The notes: generated by a model not told the origin, from the sequence alone. Counted from the first letter of the stretch, positions 17,185 to 25,806 are shown. The stretch: DNA of 64,000 nucleotides from Nostoc spongiaeforme FACHB-130 (GCF_014698475.1 NZ_JACJTB010000032.1:1-64000); one strand, 5' to 3'. Translations and numbers: made by a program.

Positions 17185-17430
17185 TCATCTTGTGCCAAAT
17201 GAACTTATATCCATCCCCGCTTTTTTGTGTTTGGTAACAACAGTACTGAGTTGGAGTTTAAAACCAAGTTGCTCTAGCTGGATTTGCGAAAAAGACTCTT
17301 TCAAAATAATTGTGAAGGGATATCTTTGAAATACAGTCGCTCTTCCTTGAGACAATAATGCTCTAGCATGACTGATGCGTACTGGAGATAGAGGTTGTTG
17401 ATTGGCATCAAGAATTAAAACTTTAGTCAT
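17185..17430 (-). pseudogene. iscB: IscB remnant: RRXRR/PLMP N-terminal domain only
   Basis: Residues 1-44 (VLILDANQQPLSPVRISHAR, then LLSQGRATVFQRYPFTIIL) are the PLMP/RRXRR domain that opens IscB, the transposon-encoded RNA-guided nuclease ancestral to Cas9. Full IscB is about 400-500 aa with split RuvC and HNH domains; here the frame stops at 81 aa. RuvC-I (expected as KIDPGSKTTG) is absent, and the last ~20 residues (THKKAG-like, basic) look like a join to distal sequence. It is an internally deleted relic. The start ATG is intact. A structured upstream region may be its guide RNA. No IS200/IS605 transposase is adjacent. Confidence 0.75.
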
Positions 17431-17650
17431 AAATCAAAAAATATTGTTCGTTCAAGTTACCAAGCGATCGCACTTGCTGATTTCACTGCTGACGAAATAG
17501 CGATCGCCACCTTTGCTGTTCATAAGAAAGATGAGAGCCTAGAGGTGAACTCCAGCACTCTCCTACAATTACCGCCCATTTAGCTGTGATATCGTGTCCT
17601 TAAACATCGGTTTGTCGAGCGATTTACCGTTGTTTAGAGTACAAACAAAA
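17431..17650 (-). ncRNA. Candidate omega RNA (HEARO-type) of the IscB remnant
   Basis: IscB guide RNAs are encoded directly 5' of iscB. The minus strand here carries an ordered run of short motifs (ACGGTAAATCGCTCGAC, AAACCGATGTTTAAGGAC, ACGATATCACAG, GGGCGG, AGAGTGCTGGAG) that resembles my memory of the HEARO consensus; GGT/ACC and GCTCGAC segments can pair. The 5' boundary, where the guide would lie, is near 17650 but uncertain. I cannot run a covariance model, so this is an inference from position and motif resemblance. Confidence 0.45.
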
Positions 17651-17837
17651 CCTAACACAGACAAATTAAAAAAGCAAGCTGATTGCTAGAGCCTTTTATA
17701 AAGAATGGGTGTAGGGGTGTTAGAGACATATAGCCCTACACCCTGGTTACTGAGCGCAGCGCCGCCCTGAGCCTGTCAAAGGGTTGAACCTTGCCCAAAT
17801 TTTTGATTTTCCGGTTTAAAACCCTTAATTTTCTGTT

Positions 17838-17893
17838 AGTCCGCGCAGGCGGACTTTGTTTTTATAGCCGCGAATTCCATTCGTCGGGGCTAG
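17838..17893 (+). repeat. Dispersed hairpin repeat AGTCCGC-n-GCGGACT (copy A)
   Basis: AGTCCGC/GCGGACT stem followed by TTGTTTTTATAGCCGCGAATTC and ending GGGGCTAG. Related copies occur at 19145-19200, 23769-23819 (reverse) and 23835-23897 plus 24217-24233. The intergenic DNA between the omega-RNA candidate and this copy (17651-17837) also contains a GAGCGCAGC...GAGCCTGTCAAAGGG repeat fragment and a TGTAGGG/CCCTACA hairpin, but no gene. Confidence 0.7.
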
Positions 17894-17900
17894 ATGCTTT

Positions 17901-18710
17901 TCACCCTCTACCTTGACAAAATTCATCTACCCAAGAAGCTAGACTACGGGCATTAGTATGAGTCAAAGGCTGAGTTTTTAAATTTTGTGGTGATTTGCCA
18001 TTAGTAGACACTTCAGTAGTCTCAGTCAAAGATGGTGCAGTTTTCGTCTGACTTTTTACTACTGTCTGGCGAGAAACTACAATGCTTTTGGGCATTAGTT
18101 TGCCATGATTGGGAAGCTCCACTGCTAAAGCGACAGTTTTACCATGATTGGGAACTGTTGTAGCTAGGGCTAAAGATGAGATGGGTTTATTTTGGCGTGA
18201 ATTATTAGAAGATTTGATAGTCACTTTAGTAGCAACTGCAAAGGCTGGTAAAGGTTGGTGCGCCTGTGGTAAATCGGAAGTGATGTTTTCGGGATGTTGG
18301 AATGTAGCTGGAGATTGAGGAATGATATCGTTAGCTGTAGCGAGCGATCGCACCGGTTGTTCCTCAAGCGATTTATTTTCAGGAATCTCCCTTATCAGCG
18401 CCGCTTCATCTAAGTTTGTTAAACGCAACTCATCATCAGGATTAAAATTCAGCCCCAAAGCTGTCACTATGGCATCGGGATTATTATTCAGATCCATCAT
18501 AAAACTCAACATCTGCTCAAACTCCGGTTCTAGAACAGATAAAGTCGCCAAAATAAAGCCAGATGATGGTCTTCGCAGGCCATTATAATTTCCCCAAACT
18601 CGCATTTTTACCAGCCAGGGACGATTTTGTTTATAGTAACCCAGCCACTTCATTTTTAATGATTGACGTAGCTGCTGAATATTCATCGGATGCCTCACTT
18701 GAGTCAACAA
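17901..18710 (-). CDS. DUF5331-like conserved cyanobacterial protein
   Basis: The N-terminal ~90 residues (MNIQQLRQSLKMKWLGYYKQ, RPSSGFILATLSVLEPEFEQ, ALGLNFNPDDEL) match a Nostocales family I recall as DUF5331; function unknown. The remaining two thirds is low-complexity, Ser/Thr/Pro/Lys-rich, with repeated VPNHGK / LPNHGK motifs, probably disordered. No membrane segment. The longest frame starts with TTG at 18710, but ATG at 18686 (Met-9) fits the family start. It follows the ferredoxin gene on the same strand by 30-55 bp, so the two may be co-transcribed. Confidence 0.65.
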   Translation of the reverse strand: MLTQVRHPMNIQQLRQSLKMKWLGYYKQNRPWLVKMRVWGNYNGLRRPSSGFILATLSVLEPEFEQMLSFMMDLNNNPDAIVTALGLNFNPDDELRLTNLDEAALIREIPENKSLEEQPVRSLATANDIIPQSPATFQHPENITSDLPQAHQPLPAFAVATKVTIKSSNNSRQNKPISSLALATTVPNHGKTVALAVELPNHGKLMPKSIVVSRQTVVKSQTKTAPSLTETTEVSTNGKSPQNLKTQPLTHTNARSLASWVDEFCQGRG

Positions 18711-18740
18711 TAGAGCAGACCTGGTTATTTGTAATTAGAT

Positions 18741-19076
18741 TTATCCTTGAGGATGAAACCGATAATAAAGCATCTGCTTGACTCTTTCACCACAGCGTAG
18801 ATGTTGTTCTACCAATAGAGGTACTTCATCGGCTTGCACACCGCTATACCAAACCATATCCGGTAGAACCAGCACCATCGGCCCGTTACCGCATTGTCCC
18901 AAACAACTACTAGCTGTTACAGTCACATCTGCGGGGACTGGTAAATTTGCCAAAGCCTGTAAAATCTTAGCCGCGCCTTGCTTTTTACAGGTGCGATTTT
19001 GGCACACCCGCACACACCTGTGAGTAGATGCTTGACTACTAGCCCCTGAATTTGATGGTTGAGTGATGTTTGTCAT
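18741..19076 (-). CDS. Thioredoxin-like [2Fe-2S] ferredoxin
   Basis: The fold and ligands of the thioredoxin-like 2Fe-2S family are clear: RVCQNRTCKKQGAAKIL gives the first two cysteines and SSCLGQCGNGPMV the last two, the pattern also seen in NuoE/HoxE-type subunits. At 111 aa it is a stand-alone electron carrier. The first ~20 residues are Ser/Thr-rich and unconserved. A second Cys (RCVRVC) lies nearby. The partner enzyme is unknown. It is immediately upstream of the DUF5331-like gene on the same strand. Confidence 0.88.
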   Translation of the reverse strand: MTNITQPSNSGASSQASTHRCVRVCQNRTCKKQGAAKILQALANLPVPADVTVTASSCLGQCGNGPMVLVLPDMVWYSGVQADEVPLLVEQHLRCGERVKQMLYYRFHPQG

Positions 19077-19144
19077 TTGTCAATAGTTATTTGTCAATAG
19101 TCAATAGTCATCAGTCAACTAGAAATGTCCATTGACTATTGACC

Positions 19145-19200
19145 AGTCCGCCTACGCGGACTTTGTTTTTATAGCCCCGATTTCCAGTCGCCGGAGCTAG
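19145..19200 (+). repeat. Dispersed hairpin repeat (copy B)
   Basis: AGTCCGCCTACGCGGACT stem, then TTTTTATAGCCCCGATTTCC and GGAGCTAG. It is preceded at 19078-19143 by TGTCAATAGT / TCAATAGTCA short tandem heptamer-like repeats. Confidence 0.75.
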
Positions 19201-19212
19201 GTACAAAATATA

Positions 19213-19346
19213 GAACCTGTTCCTGGATTTCTCACAAGAGAGAAATCCAGGGGTGTGGGAGGATGGTGAAGAAATCTTTCCTCCCACACTTCCCACACTC
19301 CCCACACTCCCCACGCCCCCTACCCATACATGAGAAATTCAGGTTC
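19213..19346. repeat. C/G-rich dispersed hairpin repeat (copy 2)
   Basis: Outer GAACCTG...CAGGTTC inverted repeat; inner perfect 12-bp hairpin CCTGGATTTCTC/GAGAAATCCAGG (19222-19251); GTGTGGGAGGA pairing with TCCTCCCACAC; then tandem CCCACACTCC units and TGAGAAATTC. Same design as 2831-2941. Confidence 0.75.
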
Positions 19347-19363
19347 CCGTTACCTGTTCCCTA

Positions 19364-20347
19364 TTAATAATTTACCGATAACCCTTTAGCAGCCAGCCAA
19401 TCATGGTTAAATATGCGTGACTGATAGCGGGAACCACTATCACAAAGAATAGTGACAATGGTATGTCCAGGGCCTAATTGTTTTGCCAAAGCAACAGCCG
19501 CCGCCACATTAATACCTGTCGAGCCACCCATAAACAAGCCATCTTTCCGTAGTAATTGGTAAACGACGCGCAAAGCTTCTGTGTCATCGATTTGAATGGC
19601 ATCATCAGCAGGTGCGCCTTCCATATTGGCTGTGATTCGACTGTTACCAATGCCTTCAGTAATAGAATTACCTTCTAAATGGATTTCGCCAGTTTTGATA
19701 TAGCTATAAAGTCCACTACCTAGAGGATCGGCAACAACACATTTAATCGCCGGATTTTGTTCTTTCAGGTACAATGCCACACCAGCAAAGGTTCCACCTG
19801 TACCAGTTGCAGCCACCCATCCGTCTATTTTACCATCTGTCTGTGTCCAAATTTCTGGGCCTGTGGTTTCGTAGTGGGCGCGGCGATTAGCTAAATTATC
19901 AAACTGATTTGCCCAAATGGCGTTATCTAACTCTGCGGCAACTCTACCAGATAGCTTGACGTAGTTATTTGGGTCTTTATAGGGAACGGCGGGGACTGGT
20001 CGAACTTCCGCACCTAACGCTGTGAGTGCATCGATTTTTTCTTGGGACTGAGTATTAGGAATAATGATCAGGCATTTGTAGCCTTTAGCGTTGCAAATAT
20101 GCGCCAGTCCAATACCAGTGTTACCTGCGGTTCCTTCCACCACAGTACCACCGGGTTTGAGTAAACCTTTTTCTTCTGCATCTTGAATAATATACAGTGC
20201 GGCTCGGTCTTTGACTGAACCACCAGGGTTGAGAAACTCCGCTTTAGCCAGAATTTCGCATCCTGTTTCTTCACTAAAACTGTTTAACCGAATTAAGGGT
20301 GTATTACCTACAGCGCCAATAAAGCCGTTTTTGATGTCCATGTTCAA
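19364..20347 (-). CDS. cysK: Cysteine synthase (O-acetylserine sulfhydrylase)
   Basis: A PLP enzyme that makes L-cysteine from O-acetylserine and sulfide. Lys of [12 protein letters not shown] binds [16 protein letters not shown] is the substrate Asn loop (EGTAGNTG instead of the plant/enteric TSGNTG, as in several actinobacterial and fungal forms); GTGGTFAG binds the phosphate; GGSTGIN and SGSRYQSRI close the fold. The length of 327 aa is normal. TTG 20347 opens the frame but ATG 20341 (MDIKNGF) is the likely start. Monocistronic, with a 21-bp tandem repeat in its upstream region. Confidence 0.93.
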   Translation of the reverse strand: MNMDIKNGFIGAVGNTPLIRLNSFSEETGCEILAKAEFLNPGGSVKDRAALYIIQDAEEKGLLKPGGTVVEGTAGNTGIGLAHICNAKGYKCLIIIPNTQSQEKIDALTALGAEVRPVPAVPYKDPNNYVKLSGRVAAELDNAIWANQFDNLANRRAHYETTGPEIWTQTDGKIDGWVAATGTGGTFAGVALYLKEQNPAIKCVVADPLGSGLYSYIKTGEIHLEGNSITEGIGNSRITANMEGAPADDAIQIDDTEALRVVYQLLRKDGLFMGGSTGINVAAAVALAKQLGPGHTIVTILCDSGSRYQSRIFNHDWLAAKGLSVNY

Positions 20348-20448
20348 TCTTCTCGAATTCTCGCCTATAAGAATTTTGGCTTATTGCGGCTGTAGAATTT
20401 ACGGCTGCTATATGGATTTTCTACTGCAACAATAGGAAACACAAAGTG

Positions 20449-20564
20449 TTTGAGATTCGTGAACGAGTGTTTGAGACTGGTGCGAGAGTGTTTGATACTC
20501 GTCCACGAGTGTTTGGGACTGGGGTGAGAGTTTTTGATACTCATTCACGAGTATTTAAGACAGT
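20449..20564 (+). repeat. Five-unit 21-bp tandem repeat
   Basis: Units of exactly 21 bp start with TTTGAGACT / TTTGATACT and end CGAGTG (20449, 20470, 20491, 20512, 20533, then a partial). Read on the plus strand, each encodes a heptapeptide such as FETGARV or FDTRPRV, open to a stop near 20612, but there is no convincing start or ribosome binding site. GCGAATTGCGAA-type direct repeats follow at 20576-20612. Confidence 0.75.
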
Positions 20565-20616
20565 CGCTACGCCTTTTGTAATTGCGAATTGCGAACTGCG
20601 AATTGCAAATTGATTC

Positions 20617-23600
20617 TCAACTCATCCCCAACTGTTGCTTTAAGGCTTCTGGAACATTAACTGCTGTATCCAATCCTTGTACATTTTCCCAGTTTGTATA
20701 GTTGTCCCATGAGATGTTTTCAAAGTTAGCACCAACAGTTTCAGAGTAAAAGTCTACGCCTTTTAGTTTTGCTCCTTTGAGGTCGGCACTAGTTAAGTTT
20801 GCCGCATCTAAAAACGAGTCTCCAAAATCTGTAGAACCAAGGTATGCTCCAGTAAGACTGGCATTAGTTAGCTTGGCATCAGTCAGGTCTACGCCACTCA
20901 GTCTTGCATCGTCAAGCTTGGCATTAGTCAGGTCTACGCCACATAAGTTAGCTCCATCTAAATCTGTAGCTCTAAGGTCTGCAAGGCTGAGGTTTGCACC
21001 GCTCAGGTTTGCGCCACTCAGGTCGGCATTTTTGAGATTTGCACAGCTGAGGTCTGCACCCCTCAGATCAGCATTTTTGAGGTTGGTATAACAAAGATAT
21101 GCACCGTCGAGAGATGCACCACTGAGGTCAGCAAAACTAAGGTTTGCCTCACTGAAGTTTACACCGCTAAGTTCTGCAAGGCTGAGGTTTGCATTACTAA
21201 GGAGAGTACCACTCATAACAGTACCGCTAAGATATGTGCTATTGAGGTTTGCATAGCAAAGGAATTGACCAACTATATTTATAAAGTTCCCAAACTTAAC
21301 ACAATCACAGTAGTTGATAATATGAAGTAGTTTTCCTGTCCAAAGATTGTTTGCTTCGGGTTGACCAGATGGATAAAAAACGATCTCCTCTTTCAACTCA
21401 TCCCGCCCTTGAGCATAGCGGTGTAACTCCAAAAGCAAAATCATCACATTCAACCCAGCATAAATATCAACCTGACGCTGACCTTGCTTAATTCCTTGCT
21501 CTTGCAGTAACCGCATCTTTTTCTGGGGAAAGTTTTCTGGCGGTGCGTCAATCAATTCCCCTTTGCACCAACGCACATAAAAATTTTCCAACCGCTTAAA
21601 TAACTCCACTGGGTGAAATTCATCACTAGTAATCAATAAACCCATGAGATATTCGACAATTTCTGGTGTGAGTCCGCCATAACCAAATAAATCATAAATT
21701 TCCCAGTCCATCGTCTGCTCATCAACATTAAAAGTTCTGCCGCGTCTACCGGGTTCTGTCCATTCTTCCAAACTTTGTTTGATGCGTTCCGCACAAAGAA
21801 ATTCCCGAATACTTTTATGAAAAAACTCCACACCACCATGATCATTAGACTTGAGATAAAAAGCACCCAACGCAGTTTTTAAGGCTTCTTCTCCTAGTTC
21901 TTTCTCGGCTTTAGCAATGAGTTCTTTGGCTTCATCATCTTGCTGCAAACGCGCTTTTACCATCTGCATCGAAGCACTTTCTCCCCCTGACTGCACTACA
22001 CACACTGCGGCTTCAGCTAAAATACGGCGTAATGCTTCTGGGTGTTGTCGAGTCAGTTCATAATTTAAATCAGGGTGACGAGTATCAGCACGCTGTTTAG
22101 TTAGTACCCAATTTAATGCTTGTTCGTAAACTAATATTTTTGCTTCTGTCTCTGTGGCTTGCTCAAATTTCTTAATATCTAAAATGTGATCTCGGTGCAT
22201 TGCTGTCAGCATATACAGCAATAGTGGTTCTTTAGCTAACTCCTTAATTTGCTGAGGACAGGATTTTTTATTCTCTGGTTTCACCAGAAAATCCATAAAT
22301 TCTAATGTTTTATTGATAGGAAATCTTCTGTACCATTTCTCAAACCATTGTTGTTGTAATTCCACATCCATTTCGGCAATTTCCACCCGTTCCAAGTTAG
22401 GTGGTAGGCGGTCAATACCATGTAAAGCCATCTGTCTACCTGTAATAATGACTCGATGACCTGATTTATTATCTTGATAGTCATTTTGAAATGTCCCGAC
22501 TTGCCGCAGAAATCTTTCTACACTTTGGTTATTGCCGCGCTCAATTCGCAATTCATCAAAGCCATCTAAAATAAATAAAAATCTAGTGTTTCTATCTGTT
22601 AGCCATCCATCATCACTTTGCGCGAAATCTGCTTTAATTCTAGAGCGTAGAGTTTCTTCTAAACTTGGTTGAAAATCATCAATATCACGCAGCCGAATTA
22701 AAATTGGTGTCCATACAGGATGTAAATTCTGCCGCACCCAATCAGCAAACATCCGACAAAAAACACTTTTACCTCTCCCCGGCCCACCTTGAATAAACAT
22801 CACTTGGCGTTGCGTATTCGAGCTGGTAGCAAAAAGAAGCGTTTTAGCCCAGTTTTCTAAATCAAAAGGTCTTGTATTAGTATCTAACTTGCCATTTTTA
22901 TCTACATTTCTGGCTTTGAGCGATACATAAATATCTTTAAAAATAAAGTCTTCATTAAAAACTTGTTCTTCTGGTTTAGTGGCAATCTGACTCTTTAAAT
23001 ATTCATCAATACTTTGAAATTTCTGCTGTGTTTTTTGCCATTCACCCAAAGAAATTTGCATCACATTTTTGGTAACATCACCTGATTCTATCCAGGCTTT
23101 GACTAAATAGCGGTGAGTATTCCAAGCGACTCGTTCTGTTAAAAGTTTTATATTGGATATATTTGCAGATGCTAACCTTGCCAATAATACTTGATTAAAT
23201 ACTTGTGCTAACTGTGATTGATGAAAACAGTTGATTGTTTTACTGGCAGCATCATAATCTAATTCAATATCGTTGAGTTTTTCTAGTTGTTTGCGGACTG
23301 CTGCATCGCTCTGAAGATGAGCATCCCAATTTACATTGATATCGGAAGATAAAATTTCTTTAACGCTTTCTAAATAAGCAATTTGACTAACTATAAATAC
23401 ACAATCTTCTAGCGTTGGTTGTTCCTGGCTGTTTTGGCGACACAATTTCAGCAAAGCAATGCCCATCGGTACAAACGGTAAACCCGCGCCTATCACCTGC
23501 GCCAACGGTGAACACAACACATCTAATAAAGAAGATGAATTTTGCAGTAGAGGTTTTAAAACTTCTAAATTTGCACCATTTTCTTGAAGAGTTTTTGCCG

Positions 23601-23703
23601 CATCTAAAAATGTTTTGCTAGTGTCAATTGTGGTATTAAGACTTTCCTCAACAGAGAAAGATTGTCGTAACTGTTTCCAGATTTGTGACCAGCGTCTTGT
23701 CAT
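20617..23703 (-). CDS. NACHT-type STAND NTPase with C-terminal pentapeptide repeats
   Basis: At 1028 aa, a helical N-terminal region (about 1-290) has no recognised effector. The NACHT module follows: Walker A FIQGGPGRGKSVF near residue 305 and Walker B RFLFILDGFDEL near 378, then helical winged regions. About residues 835-1000 are pentapeptide repeats (ANLSLADLRATDLDGANLCG type), the likely sensor or scaffold. STAND proteins of this kind are signal-activated switches; bacterial NACHT proteins include anti-phage defence factors, so defence is a plausible but unproven role. Monocistronic, bordered by repeats on both sides. Confidence 0.9.
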   Translation of the reverse strand: MTRRWSQIWKQLRQSFSVEESLNTTIDTSKTFLDAAKTLQENGANLEVLKPLLQNSSSLLDVLCSPLAQVIGAGLPFVPMGIALLKLCRQNSQEQPTLEDCVFIVSQIAYLESVKEILSSDINVNWDAHLQSDAAVRKQLEKLNDIELDYDAASKTINCFHQSQLAQVFNQVLLARLASANISNIKLLTERVAWNTHRYLVKAWIESGDVTKNVMQISLGEWQKTQQKFQSIDEYLKSQIATKPEEQVFNEDFIFKDIYVSLKARNVDKNGKLDTNTRPFDLENWAKTLLFATSSNTQRQVMFIQGGPGRGKSVFCRMFADWVRQNLHPVWTPILIRLRDIDDFQPSLEETLRSRIKADFAQSDDGWLTDRNTRFLFILDGFDELRIERGNNQSVERFLRQVGTFQNDYQDNKSGHRVIITGRQMALHGIDRLPPNLERVEIAEMDVELQQQWFEKWYRRFPINKTLEFMDFLVKPENKKSCPQQIKELAKEPLLLYMLTAMHRDHILDIKKFEQATETEAKILVYEQALNWVLTKQRADTRHPDLNYELTRQHPEALRRILAEAAVCVVQSGGESASMQMVKARLQQDDEAKELIAKAEKELGEEALKTALGAFYLKSNDHGGVEFFHKSIREFLCAERIKQSLEEWTEPGRRGRTFNVDEQTMDWEIYDLFGYGGLTPEIVEYLMGLLITSDEFHPVELFKRLENFYVRWCKGELIDAPPENFPQKKMRLLQEQGIKQGQRQVDIYAGLNVMILLLELHRYAQGRDELKEEIVFYPSGQPEANNLWTGKLLHIINYCDCVKFGNFINIVGQFLCYANLNSTYLSGTVMSGTLLSNANLSLAELSGVNFSEANLSFADLSGASLDGAYLCYTNLKNADLRGADLSCANLKNADLSGANLSGANLSLADLRATDLDGANLCGVDLTNAKLDDARLSGVDLTDAKLTNASLTGAYLGSTDFGDSFLDAANLTSADLKGAKLKGVDFYSETVGANFENISWDNYTNWENVQGLDTAVNVPEALKQQLGMS

Positions 23704-23768
23704 TGGCAGAGACCCGCAAAATTACCGATATTTTAGAGGGTAGCTTAAAATTTCGGAGAAATATTAGA

Positions 23769-23819
23769 CTAGGCGACTAGAAGTCGCGGCTACACAGACA
23801 AAACCCGCCTACGCGGGTT
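23769..23819 (-). repeat. Dispersed hairpin repeat (copy D, reverse orientation)
   Basis: On the minus strand it reads AACCCGCGTAGGCGGGTT, then GTGTAGCCGCGACTTC and GCCTAG, the same family as 17838-17893. It lies head to head with the next copy. Confidence 0.65.
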
Positions 23820-23834
23820 ATCTTGATTTTCTAT

Positions 23835-24233
23835 TAGTCCGCGTTCATCTGTGCTGTTCGCAGGCTAGGTGAACTTGGTTTGTATAGCCGCGATTTCTAT
23901 AGCGGTTCTTACTTGCTTGTAATACAGTCGGAACCCCACCCCGCATTTGCTGACGCAAACGCTCCCCTCCCCGCAAGCGGGTTTGGGGGCTGACAGGTGT
24001 AGGTTTTTGATGTGGGTATGAGTGGACACTCTCAGACAGAGTTCTAAACGTGGTTCAGATAACGAAATTTCGTTCTTAGGTAAAAAATCAAAGACTAAAA
24101 TTTGAGTTTTCAACTAACGGAAAAACCCCATTTCAGCCACGTTTGTAAAATACCTACACCTGTCAGGGGTTGGGGGTGGGGTTGAAATGTACCTCATCCA
24201 ACCGAGAACCGCTATAATCGCTAGGGCTAGGTG
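23835..24233 (+). repeat. Dispersed hairpin repeat (copy C) split by an inserted element
   Basis: TAGTCCGCG...TTTGTATAGCCGCGATTTC (23835-23897) is the left part of the repeat and ATCGCTAGGGCTAGG (24217-24231) the right part. The 319-bp element at 23898-24216 separates them, so the repeat predates the insertion. Confidence 0.6.
23898..24216. mobile_element. 319-bp non-coding MITE-like element with nested inverted repeats
   Basis: Perfect 12-bp termini TATAGCGGTTCT / AGAACCGCTATA; inside them GGAACCCCACCCC pairs with GGGGTGGGGTT, and CTGACAGGTGTAGGT (near 23990) is a perfect inverted repeat of ACCTACACCTGTCAG (near 24160). An 82-codon frame on the minus strand is composed of this repeat and is not a gene. 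No transposase. It probably moves in trans. Confidence 0.75.
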
Positions 24234-24281
24234 TAAGATATGTGAATCACAAAACTCTGTGTCTCTTGGTGTTGAGAAACT

Positions 24282-24662
24282 TCAGAATTTCAAATTCCAA
24301 GCAGCAATAGCCAAAGTAGCCCAGCCAGCGATAAAGGCGACACCGCCAAATGGTGTCATTGCGCCTAAATATTTCACACCAGTTACGCTCAAAGCGTATA
24401 AACTGCCAGAGAAAATCGCAATGCCGATAATAAATAGCCATCCACTAGCAATTAAAGTAGTCGGAGGTGATTCGAGGCGACTAATGAGGAGAGCGACTAC
24501 TAAAAGTGCTAGGGCATGGTACATTTGGTAGCGAGCGCCAGTTTCAAAAATAGACAGCGATCGCTCACTAATATGATCTCGCAAAGCATGGGAAGCAAAA
24601 GCCCCAGCCGCAACGGATAAACCACCTAAAACGGCAGCTATACTCAAAAAAATCTGCGTCAT
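24282..24662 (-). CDS. DUF423 small membrane protein
   Basis: A 126-aa protein of four hydrophobic segments. The N-terminal signature LGGLSVAAGAFASHALRDH and RYQMYHALALL, followed by LFIIGIAIFSGSLYAL and TPFGGVAFIAGW, defines DUF423 (E. coli YgdD, Bacillus YwdK). Inner-membrane location is expected; biochemical role unknown. ATG start is canonical. It is 21 bp downstream of the next minus-strand gene, so they likely share a transcript. Confidence 0.92.
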   Translation of the reverse strand: MTQIFLSIAAVLGGLSVAAGAFASHALRDHISERSLSIFETGARYQMYHALALLVVALLISRLESPPTTLIASGWLFIIGIAIFSGSLYALSVTGVKYLGAMTPFGGVAFIAGWATLAIAAWNLKF

Positions 24663-24683
24663 CAGACTTACTTGGCAACAGAT

Positions 24684-25172
24684 TTAAACATCAAAATGAT
24701 ATGATACTCCGCCTTCTTCATTGACTTTAAAATTTGCATTGAATTCTTTAGCTTTTTCGTCTAAAAATTCCCGCGCTACAGATGCAGGTAACTGCGACTG
24801 CATTGCAAAACCCAAAACAGTAACTCTGCCATGATTTTGCTGTAACATTTGATAGAAAATTGATTGTAGGCGATCGCTCGCTTGTTGTTGAATTGCTTTT
24901 TGTTCTGTCTTACTCCGGCGGTATAAAGATAAACTTAACCAACCACCCAACACCATTGTCGGCACACCAAATATCAAACCTTGTCTTGCTGTTGTATCCA
25001 GCATAAAAAGAGCTTCTTTATTCACAAAATCCTGCCCTGAATCTGCATCATTCCCAGACGGCAAAGGTTTTAGCATCGTATTTTTCTCCATTACCGCAGA
25101 GACTGAGAGTGTCAAAAACATGAATCCGAGTGTCAGTAACCAACCCGCCGCCAATTTTTCAGCAGTTTTCAT
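24684..25172 (-). CDS. Conserved membrane-anchored protein, function unknown
   Basis: At 162 aa, hydrophobic segment 1 is residues ~8-28 (GWLLTLGFMFLTLSVSAV) and segment 2 about 62-82 (GLIFGVPTMVLGGWLSL). A basic, Gln-rich stretch and a small C-terminal soluble domain (VTVLGFAMQSQLPASVAREF) follow, probably cytoplasmic. I do not recognise the family. Placed directly before the DUF423 gene on the same strand. The 5' region 25173-25374 holds no gene. Confidence 0.7.
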   Translation of the reverse strand: MKTAEKLAAGWLLTLGFMFLTLSVSAVMEKNTMLKPLPSGNDADSGQDFVNKEALFMLDTTARQGLIFGVPTMVLGGWLSLSLYRRSKTEQKAIQQQASDRLQSIFYQMLQQNHGRVTVLGFAMQSQLPASVAREFLDEKAKEFNANFKVNEEGGVSYHFDV

Positions 25173-25374
25173 AACTCGATTTTAAATTTAGGCTTTGCTT
25201 GTGATTTTAACTTCACTTTCCTCAACGTTCCAGTCTATAAGTCTGATTTTGATGACGACTGTGTGTGGACTGCAAACTGACTCCACAGAATCAAATCAAA
25301 CAAGACTTACTTACGCACCAAAATTGTTTGTGGAGATTGGGTGTGGGGGTGAAAGGGTACTTTAATAGCGTATT

Positions 25375-25806
25375 TTAACGAATCAAAACCAGTGTACCAG
25401 CTAAAATCAAGCCAGTTCCTAATATCACTGGCGGCGTTAATTGTTCTTTGAGAAAGAGTGCTGAAAAAACTAGTACCAAAAGTAAACTCGATTTATCTAA
25501 AGGCGCGACTAAAGAAGCTTTCCCGATTTGTAAAGCTCGAAAGTAAAATAACCAAGATAAACCCGTTGATACACCAGAAAAGACAAGAAATAACAGGGTT
25601 TTAGGTGTAATTGTCAGCAGTGTATCTAGTTGTCCTTTGGCAAAAACCCAACCCCAAACCATGACTAAAATGACTACGGTGCGGATTGCGGTTGCTAAAT
25701 TGGGGTTAATCGTCTCGACTCCTATCTTGGCAAAGATAGTCGTTAAGGCTGCAAAAAACGCTGATAGTAGGGCAAACAATATTGCAGTCGTTTCATTACT
25801 GAGCAT
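25375..25806 (-). CDS. EamA-family transporter, single five-helix repeat
   Basis: At 143 aa it has five predicted membrane helices, with FALLSAFFAALTTIFAKIGV at the start and the EamA end signature DKSSLLLVLVFSALFLKEQL, LGTGLILAGTLVLIR. Standard DMT/EamA exporters have two such repeats (~300 aa); this half-size protein must dimerise, as known for small DMT proteins. Substrate unknown. Upstream (25871-25933) there is an inverted repeat GCATATACT/AGTATATGC. The bases 25807-25970 hold no gene. Confidence 0.9.
   Translation of the reverse strand: MLSNETTAILFALLSAFFAALTTIFAKIGVETINPNLATAIRTVVILVMVWGWVFAKGQLDTLLTITPKTLLFLVFSGVSTGLSWLFYFRALQIGKASLVAPLDKSSLLLVLVFSALFLKEQLTPPVILGTGLILAGTLVLIR

Noticed and set aside
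23865-24113. 82-codon minus-strand frame
   Set aside because: Falls almost wholly in the 319-bp palindromic element and its flank; the peptide reflects repeat sequence (APKPACGEGSVCVSKCGVGF).
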